Positions 1 to 12,000 of a stretch of 64,000 bases of DNA are shown here, in pieces; positions within the stretch are counted from its first letter, which is position 1, and each line of letters begins with the position of its first letter. The translations under genes and the position numbers were made by a program. The DNA comes from Chamaecrista fasciculata (taxonomy: Eukaryota; Streptophyta; Magnoliopsida; Fabales; Fabaceae): contig QANZ01010145.1 of assembly GCA_003254925.1 (NCBI GenBank), forward strand, positions 189,703 to 253,702, written 5' to 3'. Below the pieces are notes generated by a model. The model did no database searches and was not told the DNA's origin. It was given only the letters and a program-made list of their open reading frames with translations.

Positions 1-3000
1 CCTTTTGCAGTCACGACAAAAACGGACACAATGCCGTCCGCCTCATTTAGCCATTTTGACCCAGCCTTCACCCCAATTACGGACTGCTATATTTACGTCT
101 TATTCTTCCGCCCGATATACATGTATTCTATATTTTATGCAAAATAATACTAACAATAAATCATACAAGTCATAATTCATTTGTTAATTCATTCAAGCGG
201 GACATGCTCTCTCGATCAGAATTTTATAGCTTTTCGTCCTTACATGCACATTGCACCAAATGTTCATTCCACAAGAATAGGCACCAACCAGTAAACACTT
301 GATATATACCCACAGGACGCGGCATGACTTTGTCCAAACTCCAAAATATCGCACGATATATATACTTTTCCGTATAATATGTGAGGAAATAAATATTTTA
401 TTATAATTTTTGAAGACTTAATTCATTATCACTGTTCGTGTTTAATTAGGGAATAGTATTGTTTGATTAGGTGATCTATGTAATACAGTTCAATATATAT
501 AGTTGTTAGACCGGGATTTTAAGGATGTATTGGGAAGTTGATTAAACTATAAAACATTTTCTTGGATAATAATGCGTAGTTTATAATTGTTTATGAAAAG
601 GCAATATTTCCTATTAATTGTACGTTATAAAGAGTTGTTGAAACTCTATAAGTGTTAAAAGAAAGTTTTTGACTAAACCAAGTACTTCATTTCTAAAAGA
701 TCGATTCTTAAAAAAAATATATCTTTTTTTTTTGGCCTGAAAATATATATATATATATATCAATCAGTTGTCCTCCGTGATTCTCACATAAATTTCTTAC
801 TTGTTGGTTTACAGCTGAGGATTGTGTGTACAAGGAAGTCGTTTTGACAAATTTGATATAATTTTACTGAAAATCCGGTGGTTGAAATCATACATTAATT
901 TAATGCCACGCCAGCTGCCTATATGTGACCTGTAACGCAAGATATGCTGTGTGGCATTAAATAATGAAATGGGTTATGGGTGTGGCGGGGTTTCAACTTT
1001 GAACTCGGAAGGGTTAGAGTGATCAATGGAGTTCTGTAATGTGTAATAGCAAAGATTCATTAATGCAGCTTTTCTCCAATATATGGCATCCATTTTCCAT
1101 TCCATGAAACACATTTTTCCAGTAAGTTGGCAGCTTATGAAGAAATTTATTTGTGGAGTTGGGTGGTCAAAAATTCATAGTACTTCATAAATCGATCATA
1201 ATTAACGGCATTTGGAAGCCGACCAAATTTGTGGAATAAGCCATAAGCCATCAAATGATGTATTAGTTAACTGTCGTCTTTATTCTTTGGTTATTAATTT
1301 GTGTCCGTCTATGGACCGGAGAGAGAGTAGAGAGCCTGACTTCTTGACACTTCATCTTCGGAATTTGGTTCAGGTTAGCTGAACCTTGTAATTTTTTCAT
1401 ACTCATCATACGCATATACTTCTATGAATCTTGACCTATAATAATAACCACGTCACCCTCAACATGCCATGTTAGTGCATGCACTTCTGCCTCTTAATTC
1501 ATTCAAAGTTGGGAGTGTTTTAATTTCACCAATGAATGGATTCGGAATACAACTCAATCCGTCAATCCTTCATACACTAATTTTGTTATACACTTATATA
1601 TATAGATTATGATAGAAGTATGAAGTTATTAACTCATAAAAGTATTTATTAATATTGGTTGTTTTAGTATTATCAAATATGAAATAATGGATTATATTTG
1701 TTTTTATATGTTAGTATTGAATATTTAGTGATTAAAAGGTATTATATGTTAAATTTATTGTTTATTTATTATATCTGTATCATGAAAAAAATATTGGATC
1801 GGCCTGACTAGCTTGTAAATCTGCCCAATCCAACCCAATATTGGTTTGGATTACTTTAGGTTGATTTTATTTTTTTTCATAATCCAACTCAACTTGTCAT
1901 CCAAAATTACGAGTCTGAATCAATTTCATATTCAACTATCAACCTAATTCGGACAATGAACATCCCATTTAAAGTAATCCTACTTTTATTATTATGGAGT
2001 ACTGTACTGTTTGTTCTATATGATGTTCGTATCCCATTAAGAAATCAATTAATATAAGTTGTTATTTATTTTTTACTCGCCGTTACGTATCTAAAATGGT
2101 ATACTTTTCTATCTCCCAACTAACTGAAGCAACAAAATTCAAATTAACATGTTGACAGGAATATGATATAAAAAGAAGTTTGTGGTCATATAATCCATTA
2201 GTTAGACTTTTTATAAAATAGGTTGACAAAAAACAAAAAACAGTGGATAGAAAGCATATGATCTGGCTTTCGTGGTTTCATACTTTAATTCCTTTTGTTT
2301 TGGTTTCGGTTAAGCTTTCGGCGATCCGTAGTAAATTCATGATTTGGAAGCAATGGGTTGATACCTTGGCAATGTTCGTTGTAGTTTCTAGAGAAACGAC
2401 AAATAGTCAAAAGTAGTGTATATTGTTGAAATTGGTATATCACGGTAGGGCCCATCTCTATCGGGATTAAATCTGAACATGCTAAAAAGTCTCCCTCCCT
2501 CAAAACAACGTACACCACCACCTAACTAATAATTAATGCAAGATCGATGATTGAACAATGTATCTATGTATCATGTATTTCTATTTCAAGTTTCAACAAC
2601 TTGCCAGGAGTTTCAATTTAAAAAAAAAAAAAAAAACTACTTGCCAAGAGTTTCAAAGGATGACCAAGACGTACAGAATTTTTTTGTAATTCTCTCTTTA
2701 GTTTATACCATAAATATACAGCACCATACTGTCTTGTGGGCAAGTTACGGATTATAGTTTTGTAAAATTATTTATAATTATTTTAAAGTCTTTTCAAGTT
2801 TTCTTAAATATGTTTTATTTTGATGATTTGGTTGTCAATTTTATTTTGTTAAAAGCATGGATATTCAGATGCACTTCTTAAATAGTTATCGATAAACACT
2901 CTAAATTCCTCGTATAATTACCCTGTTTTAGCAGAAGTTTAACTCGTCCATACGTAAGTGGCTGTCGTCATTGTTGTTGGAGTGAGTGTTTCTCATCTCA

Positions 3001-4600
3001 ATGTCATCATGGCTTACAATTTTTCAACGCAATCACGAGTTACTGTTTCCGATGTGTGGGCCACTTGGCCTAATGAGATTTGCACAACAATGAAATTTAC
3101 AAAGAAAAGAAATATATGAGCATGGATTACCTCAAAAATTGTAAGTTATAGTATAAATATGAGAAATAAACTTTCATTCAATTGAAAAAAAAAAAAAAGG
3201 AAACTCTTCTTACGAAAATTGCCCGTCAAACTCAATACTAATCCGAGAGAGAGGGAAAAAAAAAGAAGAAATGAAGAAGAAAAAGTAAGGAAAATCCAGA
3301 GTCACGGTCATTTACCTAATACTGCCACTACCACAAACGAGAAACACAAAGAATTGAAGGATATCTTAGAAATCTTAAAAGACAAAAAAGTAAATCTCTA
3401 AAACGGCGTTCACACTTGATGTAGCTCTCCTCATCCAATCATTTTTTATATTTTGGCTTTTCCCCTTTTCCCTTTCCGCCACGCGCCACATCTCATCATC
3501 CACTCATCCCTCATCATCTTTTTTCCATTTGAGAAAACCTATTGTTTGAAGAATGCCAGTCGTCTATTTTTTATTATTGTCAATTATTGTCAATCTATTA
3601 GCTAATATAATAACATAGATATTAATTACTGTTATATTTCTATTAAATGCTATTATAACATTTTGATTAGTTGGAAAATCAAACCTCAACTTAAATTGAA
3701 ATATCACCATTTTCAGCTAACTTCAAATAGATAAGGATAGTAAAACTGGGATTGAGATTTATTATGATCATTGTTTTCATGCTTACAATTCATATTATAA
3801 GACAAAAGATAAATTTTAATTGTGACAATATTCTTAAAACTTGGTAGTTAGTACAATGCAATGGCAAAAATTAAGAAAATAAGAGGGATCAAATAGTTAT
3901 CATATCAGGTTAAATTTGGGTGTCAAAACTGAGAGATCAAATAGTTGTACATCTTCGGGTAAAAAAAAGTTTTACATATAGTATCAATATGTGTCATTTA
4001 AGTGACACATGTGCATTTAAGAAAGATTTCAAAAATTAATTAGTTGACATTTGTAATTATTTAGGGACTAAATAGTATATTTTTTCTTATATAAATATGA
4101 AAAGAAAAGAAAAATACACCATTTATATTATTTAGGAACTAAATTGTTGAAAATATAAAAATTTTCGAGGGATTAAATAGTAAGTTTTTTTTCCCATTTC
4201 TCAGCTCCTTTCTATTTCTTTCTACCTCGGATTTTTCCTTTCAAGTCAAAGTATAACTATCGATAACATTAATTTCTCCTTTCATCGTATGTATTTTATT
4301 TGAAGATAAAAAACTAATCACATTACTTTTCACATTCAAATATGGAATTCAAATCCTTATCATTTAATTAAGGGACAAAGTGAAAAATTACTAAATGTAA
4401 TTATCCTTGTATAATTAACTTTCTACTTCTTCTTATCTATTTATGATTGTTAGAATTTACAGTGTCTCTCAATAACTATTTATAAATGTAACAAAATAAA
4501 GAGAATACAAAAAGAGATAAAAGATAAAATAGACACATATGATTAATGTAATTCGAATAGTGTAGCCTACCTCTGAATGACTGAATTCCTCAAATAGTTG
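1..4600. other. AT-rich intergenic region without a recognisable gene
   Basis: No reading frame here has the composition, conserved motifs or splice structure of a gene; the longest ORFs (60-78 codons) look random. The stretch is AT-rich with poly(A)/poly(T) runs and an (AT)n tract near 741-760. A near-duplicate 18-mer flanks a poly(A) run at 2599-2656 and is listed separately. No RNA gene or intact transposon end was recognised. Confidence 0.6.
2599..2656. repeat. Short direct repeat flanking a poly(A) run
   Basis: An 18-nt sequence at 2599-2616 (ACTTGCCAGGAGTTTCAA) recurs at 2639-2656 with one mismatch. The 22 bp between them are almost only adenine. It resembles a target-site duplication around a poly(A)-only retro-insertion, but the A-run does not abut the second copy cleanly (CT intervenes), so slippage or a simple duplication is also possible. 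Confidence 0.4.
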
Positions 4601-4605
4601 TTGAG

Positions 4606-4645
4606 AGATCAAGTATTTTTTTTTTGGACTTATAGATCAAGTATT
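4606..4645 (-). mobile_element. Ultra-short poly(A) retro-insertion with 12-bp TSD
   Basis: AGATCAAGTATT occurs at 4606-4617 and again at 4634-4645. The 16 bp between them, read on the minus strand, are ATAAGTCC followed by eight A. A perfect direct repeat around a short 3' tail ending in poly(A) is the mark of target-primed reverse transcription, here nearly empty. Its right edge adjoins the 31-bp copy of downstream coding sequence at 4644-4674. Confidence 0.55.
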
Positions 4646-4674
4646 CAGCTTGCTTCAGAGCTCGTTCGATCAAA
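4644..4674 (+). repeat. 31-bp exact copy of ALP1-like coding sequence
   Basis: Positions 4644-4674 are identical to 5421-5451, inside the 5' coding part of the ALP1-like gene. The match begins at TTCAGCTTGC and ends at GATCAAA; homology does not extend on either side. A templated filler at a break-repair junction is the simplest reading. It lies about 0.7 kb upstream of the start codon. Confidence 0.8.
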
Positions 4675-5375
4675 ACACTCGTCATTTTACTAGTAATACT
4701 CCTAACAAAAATAATAAACCGAATACAAGTCTTAGAAAATAACAATAATTAACTCCGTCTTTTGTTACATATTTTTAATAACAAATTTGAAGAGTGGATT
4801 TAAATTAGCTCTCAAGTTCTTAGACATAAAAACTCTTTGAATCTTAGAAATCATTTTCTTATAATCCTGTCTCTTACCAAAAATTTGCATAAACAAGGCG
4901 CAAAACTTTTCGAATCTCACAATCTCAATTAAAAAAAGAAATTGGGTCAACTAAGCAAATAGGACAATCCAGTGGAGACATAACAAATCCACACGTCAAG
5001 GCAAACTATATAATATAAGTCTATAATAATAGCCAGCCACTTGCGTGAAAGTTTAAATCCTCTTCTATAATGTTTATTCACAAAGAATTAATTAACAATG
5101 CTCTTTCCTGGGTAAAATATTCACGTCCTAATATTAAATTACAAAATTAATTTTGTAATCCAATATTATATTAGATCAAAAAGTCCTAGCATCCCGCATT
5201 TCTCAATTTTCAATCCCCGCGTTCACACTAGTGTTTCACAAAATAAAAAATGATTCATAACCTCCAAACACAGACAATAAGACCCAAAACACAGCAAAAC
5301 ACAATCCTCGCCTTCCTCGCCTTCCTCACATAGTCACATTCTCTCGTTATTCCGCTCCTAATTATCTCTATCTGG
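4675..5375 (+). promoter_or_regulatory. Upstream region and probable 5' leader of the ALP1-like gene
   Basis: About 700 bp between the repeat junction and the ATG at 5376. AT-rich to about 5200, then an A/C-rich leader-like stretch from about 5225. A TATA-like run (ACTATATAATATAAG) lies near 5006-5020, rather far from the ATG; the transcription start cannot be fixed from sequence. Confidence 0.35.
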
Positions 5376-6950
5376 ATGAAACTCCCAGCTTTTGCAGACC
5401 CAGAATCCCTCTCTCACATTTTCAGCTTGCTTCAGAGCTCGTTCGATCAAATGAATGAGACCCCCAACAACAACAACAGCAACACCAGAAAACGACGCAG
5501 AAGAAATGACAAAACAGGGGATGGTGGTGGTGGTGATGATGATGATACAACCCAGAATCAAGAGACTAAGAAGAAAGAACTAAAAGGTATTCTCACTTCG
5601 CTGTTATTGCTGGAAGAGCAAGAGAAGCGTGACCAAGAAGAGCTCGACAAGGTCTCGGAGGAAGAGAAACTATCCTTGGAGGCAAACCATGAGAAGAAGA
5701 CGAAGGCCATGCTGGAATACTACTCAAGTCTTCAGGATTATTACGACGAAGTGGAAGAATCTGAGCGAATCAAGAGAAAGAAATCGCGAGGTATGGCTGG
5801 TGCGGTGGCTGTAGCCGCAGCTTCCGATGGATTAGAAAAAGTTAATAATATGGAAAAAGCGATGAAATCTGGAGGGAGTACAGGTCATCAACGACGGTTA
5901 TGGGTGAAGGACCGTTCGGGAGCATGGTGGGATGAATGTAACACACCGGAATTTCCAGAAGAAGAGTTCAAGAAAGGGTTTAGAATGGGAAGGGCTACGT
6001 TTGATTTGATATGCGAGGAGCTTAATTCGGTGATTGCAAAAGAAGACACAACGCTCAGAAACGCTATTCCTGTGAGGCAAAGAGTGGCTGTGTGTTTATG
6101 GAGATTGGCCACAGGTGATCCTCTTCGACTTGTATCCAAGAGATTCGGATTGGGGATATCAACTTGCCATAAGCTCGTTCTTGAGGTATGCACTGCTATA
6201 AAGACTGTTTTGATGCCTAAGTATTTGCAGTGGCCAGATGACCCAACATTGAGAACTATCAAAGGGGAATTTGAATCAATTTCAGGGATTCCCAATGTGG
6301 TGGGATCTATGTACACCTCGCATATCCCTATAATAGCTCCTAAGATTAGTGTAGCTGCTTATTTCAACAAGAGGCATACAGAGAGGAATCAGAAGACTTC
6401 GTATTCGATTACAGTTCAGGGTGTGGTTGACCCAAGAGGGGTTTTTACAGATGTGTGCATTGGATGGCCTGGTTCAATGCCTGATGATCAAGTGTTAGAA
6501 AAATCTGCACTTTTTAAAAGGGCAGAGAAGGGGCTTCTAAAGGGTATGTGGATTGTTGGGAGTTCAGGGTACCCTTTAATGGATTGGGTTTTGGTGCCCT
6601 ACACTCAGCAGAATCTGACATGGACACAGCATGCGTTCAATGAGAAGATCGGGGAGGTACAGCAGGTTGCAAAAGATGCATTTGCGAGATTGAAAGGGAG
6701 GTGGTGTTGCTTGCAGAAGAGGACAGAGGTGAAACTACAAGACTTGCCTGTTGTTCTTGGGGCATGCTGTGTGTTGCACAATATATGTGAAATGAGGAAT
6801 GAAGTACTGGATCCTGAGCTTAAGTTTGATCTTGTAGATGATGAGATGGTGCCGGAGGTTGCTTTGAGATCAGCAAGCTCCATGAAAGCTAGGGATGCCA
6901 TTGCTCATAATCTTTTACACCATGGCCTCGCCGGCACTTCTTTTCTCTAG
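5376..6950 (+). CDS. Protein ALP1-like, domesticated PIF/Harbinger transposase
   Basis: An intronless 524-codon ORF. The N-terminus is low-complexity (poly-Asn, a basic RKRRRR stretch that may act as a nuclear signal, Gly/Asp runs) followed by a Glu/Lys-rich helical region at about residues 70-140. A HARBI1-type DDE fold follows at about 205-510: the helix-turn-helix-like RRLW..VSKRFGLGISTCHK region, GSMYTSHIPI at 310-319, GWPGSMPDD near 363-371 and AFARLKGRW at 435-443. The catalytic triad is degenerate: the first Asp corresponds to Tyr313 and the final Glu to Lys433; only the middle Asp (Asp370) remains. There are no flanking terminal inverted repeats or 3-bp TSD, so this is a host gene and not a transposon. 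The C-terminus (HNLLHHGLAGTSFL) matches, from memory, Arabidopsis At5g12010. ALP1 and ALP2 associate with Polycomb PRC2; a similar chromatin role here is inference. An alternative start is Met26 at 5451. Confidence 0.92.
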   Translation: MKLPAFADPESLSHIFSLLQSSFDQMNETPNNNNSNTRKRRRRNDKTGDGGGGDDDDTTQNQETKKKELKGILTSLLLLEEQEKRDQEELDKVSEEEKLSLEANHEKKTKAMLEYYSSLQDYYDEVEESERIKRKKSRGMAGAVAVAAASDGLEKVNNMEKAMKSGGSTGHQRRLWVKDRSGAWWDECNTPEFPEEEFKKGFRMGRATFDLICEELNSVIAKEDTTLRNAIPVRQRVAVCLWRLATGDPLRLVSKRFGLGISTCHKLVLEVCTAIKTVLMPKYLQWPDDPTLRTIKGEFESISGIPNVVGSMYTSHIPIIAPKISVAAYFNKRHTERNQKTSYSITVQGVVDPRGVFTDVCIGWPGSMPDDQVLEKSALFKRAEKGLLKGMWIVGSSGYPLMDWVLVPYTQQNLTWTQHAFNEKIGEVQQVAKDAFARLKGRWCCLQKRTEVKLQDLPVVLGACCVLHNICEMRNEVLDPELKFDLVDDEMVPEVALRSASSMKARDAIAHNLLHHGLAGTSFL

Positions 6951-9097
6951 TTGAGAGGTTGTATTTGTTTGACTATTCGTTACTTAATTAAAACATCATA
7001 AATTCTTTTCCTTGTTTCTACAGACAATATTGAAGCCATTCATCTTATTTGTTCATGGGGCTTTGTAAAAGATTTATTGGCCCCTTTAACAAATGTATGA
7101 TTGTAGTCTTCGTAGGTTATATGTATAAGATTCAAAGAATTTGTAATCTAGTTCCATACTTGAGCCGCACCAAATAGGGTTTTAATGATTGAAATCAGAT
7201 TTTTTTATTATTATTGTTATTGCAGCATCCCTGTTCTTCCCATAAATTCTATTGATGTCAAAATAGTTTATTAGCTTGCATGATCGTTGTTCCTATTTCC
7301 ATTTTTGTGAATGTTCCACGCCAACAACCCTGGTATACTTCAAACTTATTTCTACAGGGTACCAACTTCGTCTTGAGATAAATATATATTTCAGACTCTC
7401 AATATGTTTAGACACTGATGTTCTATGTTGATTTCAAGCATATGGATTGACAGAGGAATGGTACAACTAAAGGCACACGTTATAATGTCATATTATTCTT
7501 ATGAGGAGATTGTATCGGAAAAATGCCAGGAGTGACAGAGACTAATTAATGAGAAACTTTCTTGGAGTATTATGATTGTTTCTTTAAAATTGTCTACCTG
7601 TCACTAGTTACTTCTCTCCATGACCTTCGAGATCTTTGTGTATAATCTGAGTAAATAGTGGTCAGCTGGTGTTGGGGATCTTGGTTTGTTTGATTATTTT
7701 TCATATTTTAACATTCCTAATCCCTAGTATTAATGTTGAAATTAAAGATAGGTAATAACTGTTTATTATTTCAAGTGATGTTGGTTCTTCTCAGCACAAA
7801 AACTCCCTTTTCACTCAAATTCCAATTGTTTTTAACTTATTTCCTGTGACTTTGTCGTTTACTTGCACAAATTGCACGAGAAGCATATCTGATCTTCACG
7901 TCTGTATCTGATCCTTGTGACTCTTCTGGAACCTGATACAGTGTATATAGATGGCTATGCAGCAAATGGCTCTAAGAGACGAGGTAGAGACTGGAGATAA
8001 TTGCGTGTTAATGTTATACTTGCTGCTTCGCAAGCTCTTTTTGTTCGTGTTAGCTTGCAAATGAGGCATTCTTGTGATGTGATAAATTCTCTCATAAGCT
8101 TGGCTCCAGTATGCAGTACATGATAAGACCATGTACCAAGTTTATTCTAGTATCTTCCGAGGTTTAATGAGTGACGCTTACAGGCTTTGTCCCACAATGA
8201 AAAGGAAAAGAAACAAAAGAAAAAGGATTGCAAGCTTTGATTGTCCCACCTTGCCGTCGGTGCATGTCATCCTCACATCGTTTTTCGCAGTAGATTGCAT
8301 TGTTGATGTCAACGGCGACTTGGAAAAACACACTGCGGCTGTTGCTGCGTTCACACCTAACTACCTCCACATTCACATGTTTCTGTGATTGAAATCGTGG
8401 TGGATATTTAAAAAATTGTGTTAAAAACTTTTTGTTACGATGTTTCAATACTCTTAACATAGACCACCCAGGAAGAATGATGCATTAGTCTGGTCTATCC
8501 ATTGAAATAGCCCTATATATATTAATGGGATTCTAAAGTGTGTTTGTACTTATATTTTTGTTTTAATTTTAAAAGTGCAGATATGTTCTGAATGAATGTG
8601 ATACAAGTCTAGATAAATTTTTTTGATTGCATGACTTTCATGGAATGAATTATGTATATATTAAAAAAAAAAAAGAGCAGCGTCGCATTTTTACATCAAC
8701 AATCCTCCTTTCTTTCTTCCGTTCGGGGATTTCTAATAAAGGAAATGTGGCAACAGTTTATACTCCTCAATATGAACATAATATGGAAGCACAGTGCCTT
8801 ATCATAATACAATAATCGAAGAGACTCGTAGGTCGTAGCCCTACTCTGTGATGTATAAAATATCGGATAAAAATGCACATTCACATTGGTGCCAATTCCT
8901 TTTCATGAATCTACCAATGCTCTTGGGGGGTTAAATGGAGTGGGTAATACAGTGAACCATGGTAGCGTACCCAATGCGTAAGATAATGCTAGATTACATT
9001 TTAGAAATATTTCCTAATCAAAACTGTTCAACTATTGGAATCTGGTAAATATTCATGCTTGATCAACAGGTTTTTGTCATAGCTTGAGCAATTCCAA
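6951..9097. other. 3' UTR of ALP1-like gene and intergenic spacer
   Basis: The first few hundred bases are T-rich and probably hold the ALP1-like 3' UTR. The rest has no gene-like ORF: the 85- and 98-codon frames around 8131-8460 are overlapping opposite-strand frames without recognisable motifs. No repeat with clear ends was seen. Confidence 0.55.
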
Positions 9098-12000
9098 TCA
9101 GCGTGGCTTGCTAAGAAGCTGGTCACCGTGATCAGTTGGTGGACGGAAAGGAAAGTGTGCAAAATGGATCTTCAAGTTTGGTGACTCTCGTTTTTTATCA
9201 TCAAGCTTGTAGCCTGCCGGAAATAAAACATTTACTCTTGAAACACAACAACTGTACAATTCTATAAACATCATAAATTCATATTAATATGTGAACCAAA
9301 AGCAATAAACATCTTCCATCGGATATGGATCCTCAAAAGTCTGAATAGGAATTTTATATTATGAAGTTGGAGGGAGATCAAACTAAGCAGAGGAAGCGGA
9401 CTGGACACACTCAACTAGGTCCCCATTAGATCTTACCGGCACTTTTTTCTGTCTAGAGAATTCAAAATCATTTTGAAGACTCAATTATACTTATATAACA
9501 TGCAAAAGAGTTGTTCCTGTGGGACTCAGACTTCCATCGTGTAATTTTTATTATCTTTCCAACCATGTCAGAGATAATTATGATTAAAGATATGTTGAAT
9601 TTATAGACCTCAAATTACAATTATATGCAAAGACAGCTTACCTTGCAGAGCTTCCATGGCAGTGAGAGCACATTTGGAGTCAATAAACTCCACAAAGCAC
9701 AAGACGATAGCCTTACCTCCGCTCTGCAGAAAGCTTGTTCATCATAAAAACAACTAATCCATAACACAGAGATAAAGCATATAATTATAAATTAATTCTC
9801 TGGACTAAAATAAAATCCACTATAGTGCATAATTGCATTACTAGAAAAACATTGTGATAGGTGTAGAAGCTATAGTTTATTGCTCAAATAACACCTAATG
9901 ATCTTGACGTTCTTTTGGGTTTGCACAAGATTTGAATTACAATACTGAAGATTGTGAACTGAACAAAAACAAAGAAAATTGTATTGCCAAAATGTAAACC
10001 AGCATTCCTCTTAATCCCTGTAAATATGCATCTTTTTTCTTTTTTCCACCACGTGTAAAATTAGAATACACACAATTTCAACAACATTTGATGTATATAT
10101 AACTCAGCACAAAATTTTCAGTGAGATCACACTATCCAAGCAAAATGACAGGCAATGCAGCTTATTAAGTATAAAGACAACCACAAAGACAGACCGGCGA
10201 AGAACCACTGCAAAGGTTTCTATCCTACAATATGTTCTTCTGAAAATAATTCAACAGAGAGTTCTTCGGTAAGAATCTTACATGTCGAGGCTCCTTGTGC
10301 ACAACCCTGATATCCTTATAGCCAACAAAGGGACGGAAAAGATCTTTAGAAAGAAGTTAAGGCTTCAAATTGACAGGAAAATGAAAAAAAAAATGCATGA
10401 TGATTGATTCATCAGGCTCTTACACTATCATTTCCATAAATTTTAGAGGCACTCGATTTTTCTAGGAACACTTTTAGCTTAATTATATCCACTAAAAACC
10501 CAATTTATGTGCAATTCAGGCCTATCCATTCAAGAATAGAGATGCAAAGACATACATGCACAAACATATGCAGCAAAGGATACGGCCAACTTCCCTTCTA
10601 GTACAGTCGTTTGGAAGTCCACCCACAAACAAAATGTTTGATTCCTCAGCTGAAACTGGGATACCATCATGATTGCTTTTAAATATTGGTCTGTCGTTAT
10701 TTATATCAGATGCCTCTGGATTATTGCCTGGTGGAACAACTCGCATTTGACTCATTATATCAGGATCTTCAAAAGATGGATAATCTTTTTTGTTAGCCCC
10801 AGTTGTGACAGTATTAATATAAGGATCAGAATGAACTCTGATGCCCAAAATATCATCATCATATGCTCCACTACGCGGCAAGTTTATCTGCAGATGTTCC
10901 AAGAGAAGAAGTTATATCCTACATTAATTACATATTAACTCAAAAGTCATTAAATTTTACATCTTTCTGCAGGTAATCTGATCCAACACCCTGCAAATCA
11001 GTCGATCTTAATAAATGAGGAGAAGCCAATGATGGTGCTTCAGATGGCAGGCAATCAGCAAATCTAGTCCTTGGAATGCTAGCTGGCACAATGAAGGAAA
11101 ACAGTAAAAAAAATTCAGTATTAGCATTTTTTCGTAAAACAAGGAACAGAATGACAAGGATTCTGCATGTCGTAAGATCACAATGTCCAATGAATTAAAG
11201 TAATATTAGTCTTCGGTATGTTAGGAGACAAATCGATACATAGTACTTGCAAACAGTGAAACTAGAAAAAGAGAGAGAGAAGCCAATGTGCAGTGTTTTA
11301 GCTTTGAGGGTGGGCCATTGACATACTGCATTGATAGTTTAAACTTTAATGTCAATTGGCTGTCAGATCGAGGGGTCAGTAATAAATTGCTGTATTTTTT
11401 CATTGTTCTTTTACGCGGTAATCAATTTTCGCTAACATAAGAACCTCTAGCTTACCCCAAACTGATCCCATTTTCAAGGCAGGATTTTAAGTGCTGAACG
11501 TTTGTTGCCTGTTTTGATAAGTTTTGACATCAGTAAATCAGATAAAAGAACCACATTTTTTGCATGCTTTGCTTCAGATACGAGTAACCAATATGCTTAA
11601 ATTGAAAGAACATTCAACTGGTAAGAAAGAAAGCAGCTGTTTGGGTTGTTAGTTTATCAAGCAGAATTTCCAAGATTTATCAATGTACAATTCAAATTCA
11701 TACATCTGTAGGATCCTAAAAGTAAAGCTTTCTTCACACGTTGAAGAATGAGAATTTTCCATATACACACTAGAAATATTAGTATCAGACAAAACATTTC
11801 ACCATTTAAGTAAAAGCATCACTTTAGGCGCTGAGGCAAGGAGCTATTCCCGCACCCTCTTGGGCAGCACCTTTCGCACTTTTTCCTCGTAAAGGCAAGC
11901 GCGCCTTTGGAGCCTCAGTAAAATTTGCACAGAAAAGAGAAAAAAAGCTCAGTACAAACCAAACAGAAACCTAATGCTTTAAAATAAGAAGCCCAGCCCA

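Noticed and set aside
5376-6950. Active Harbinger transposon
   Set aside because: No terminal inverted repeats or 3-bp target duplication were seen around the ORF, and the catalytic triad is incomplete.
8131-8460. Overlapping 85- and 98-codon ORFs
   Set aside because: Opposite-strand frames with no motif, no splice context and no leader or poly(A) signal.
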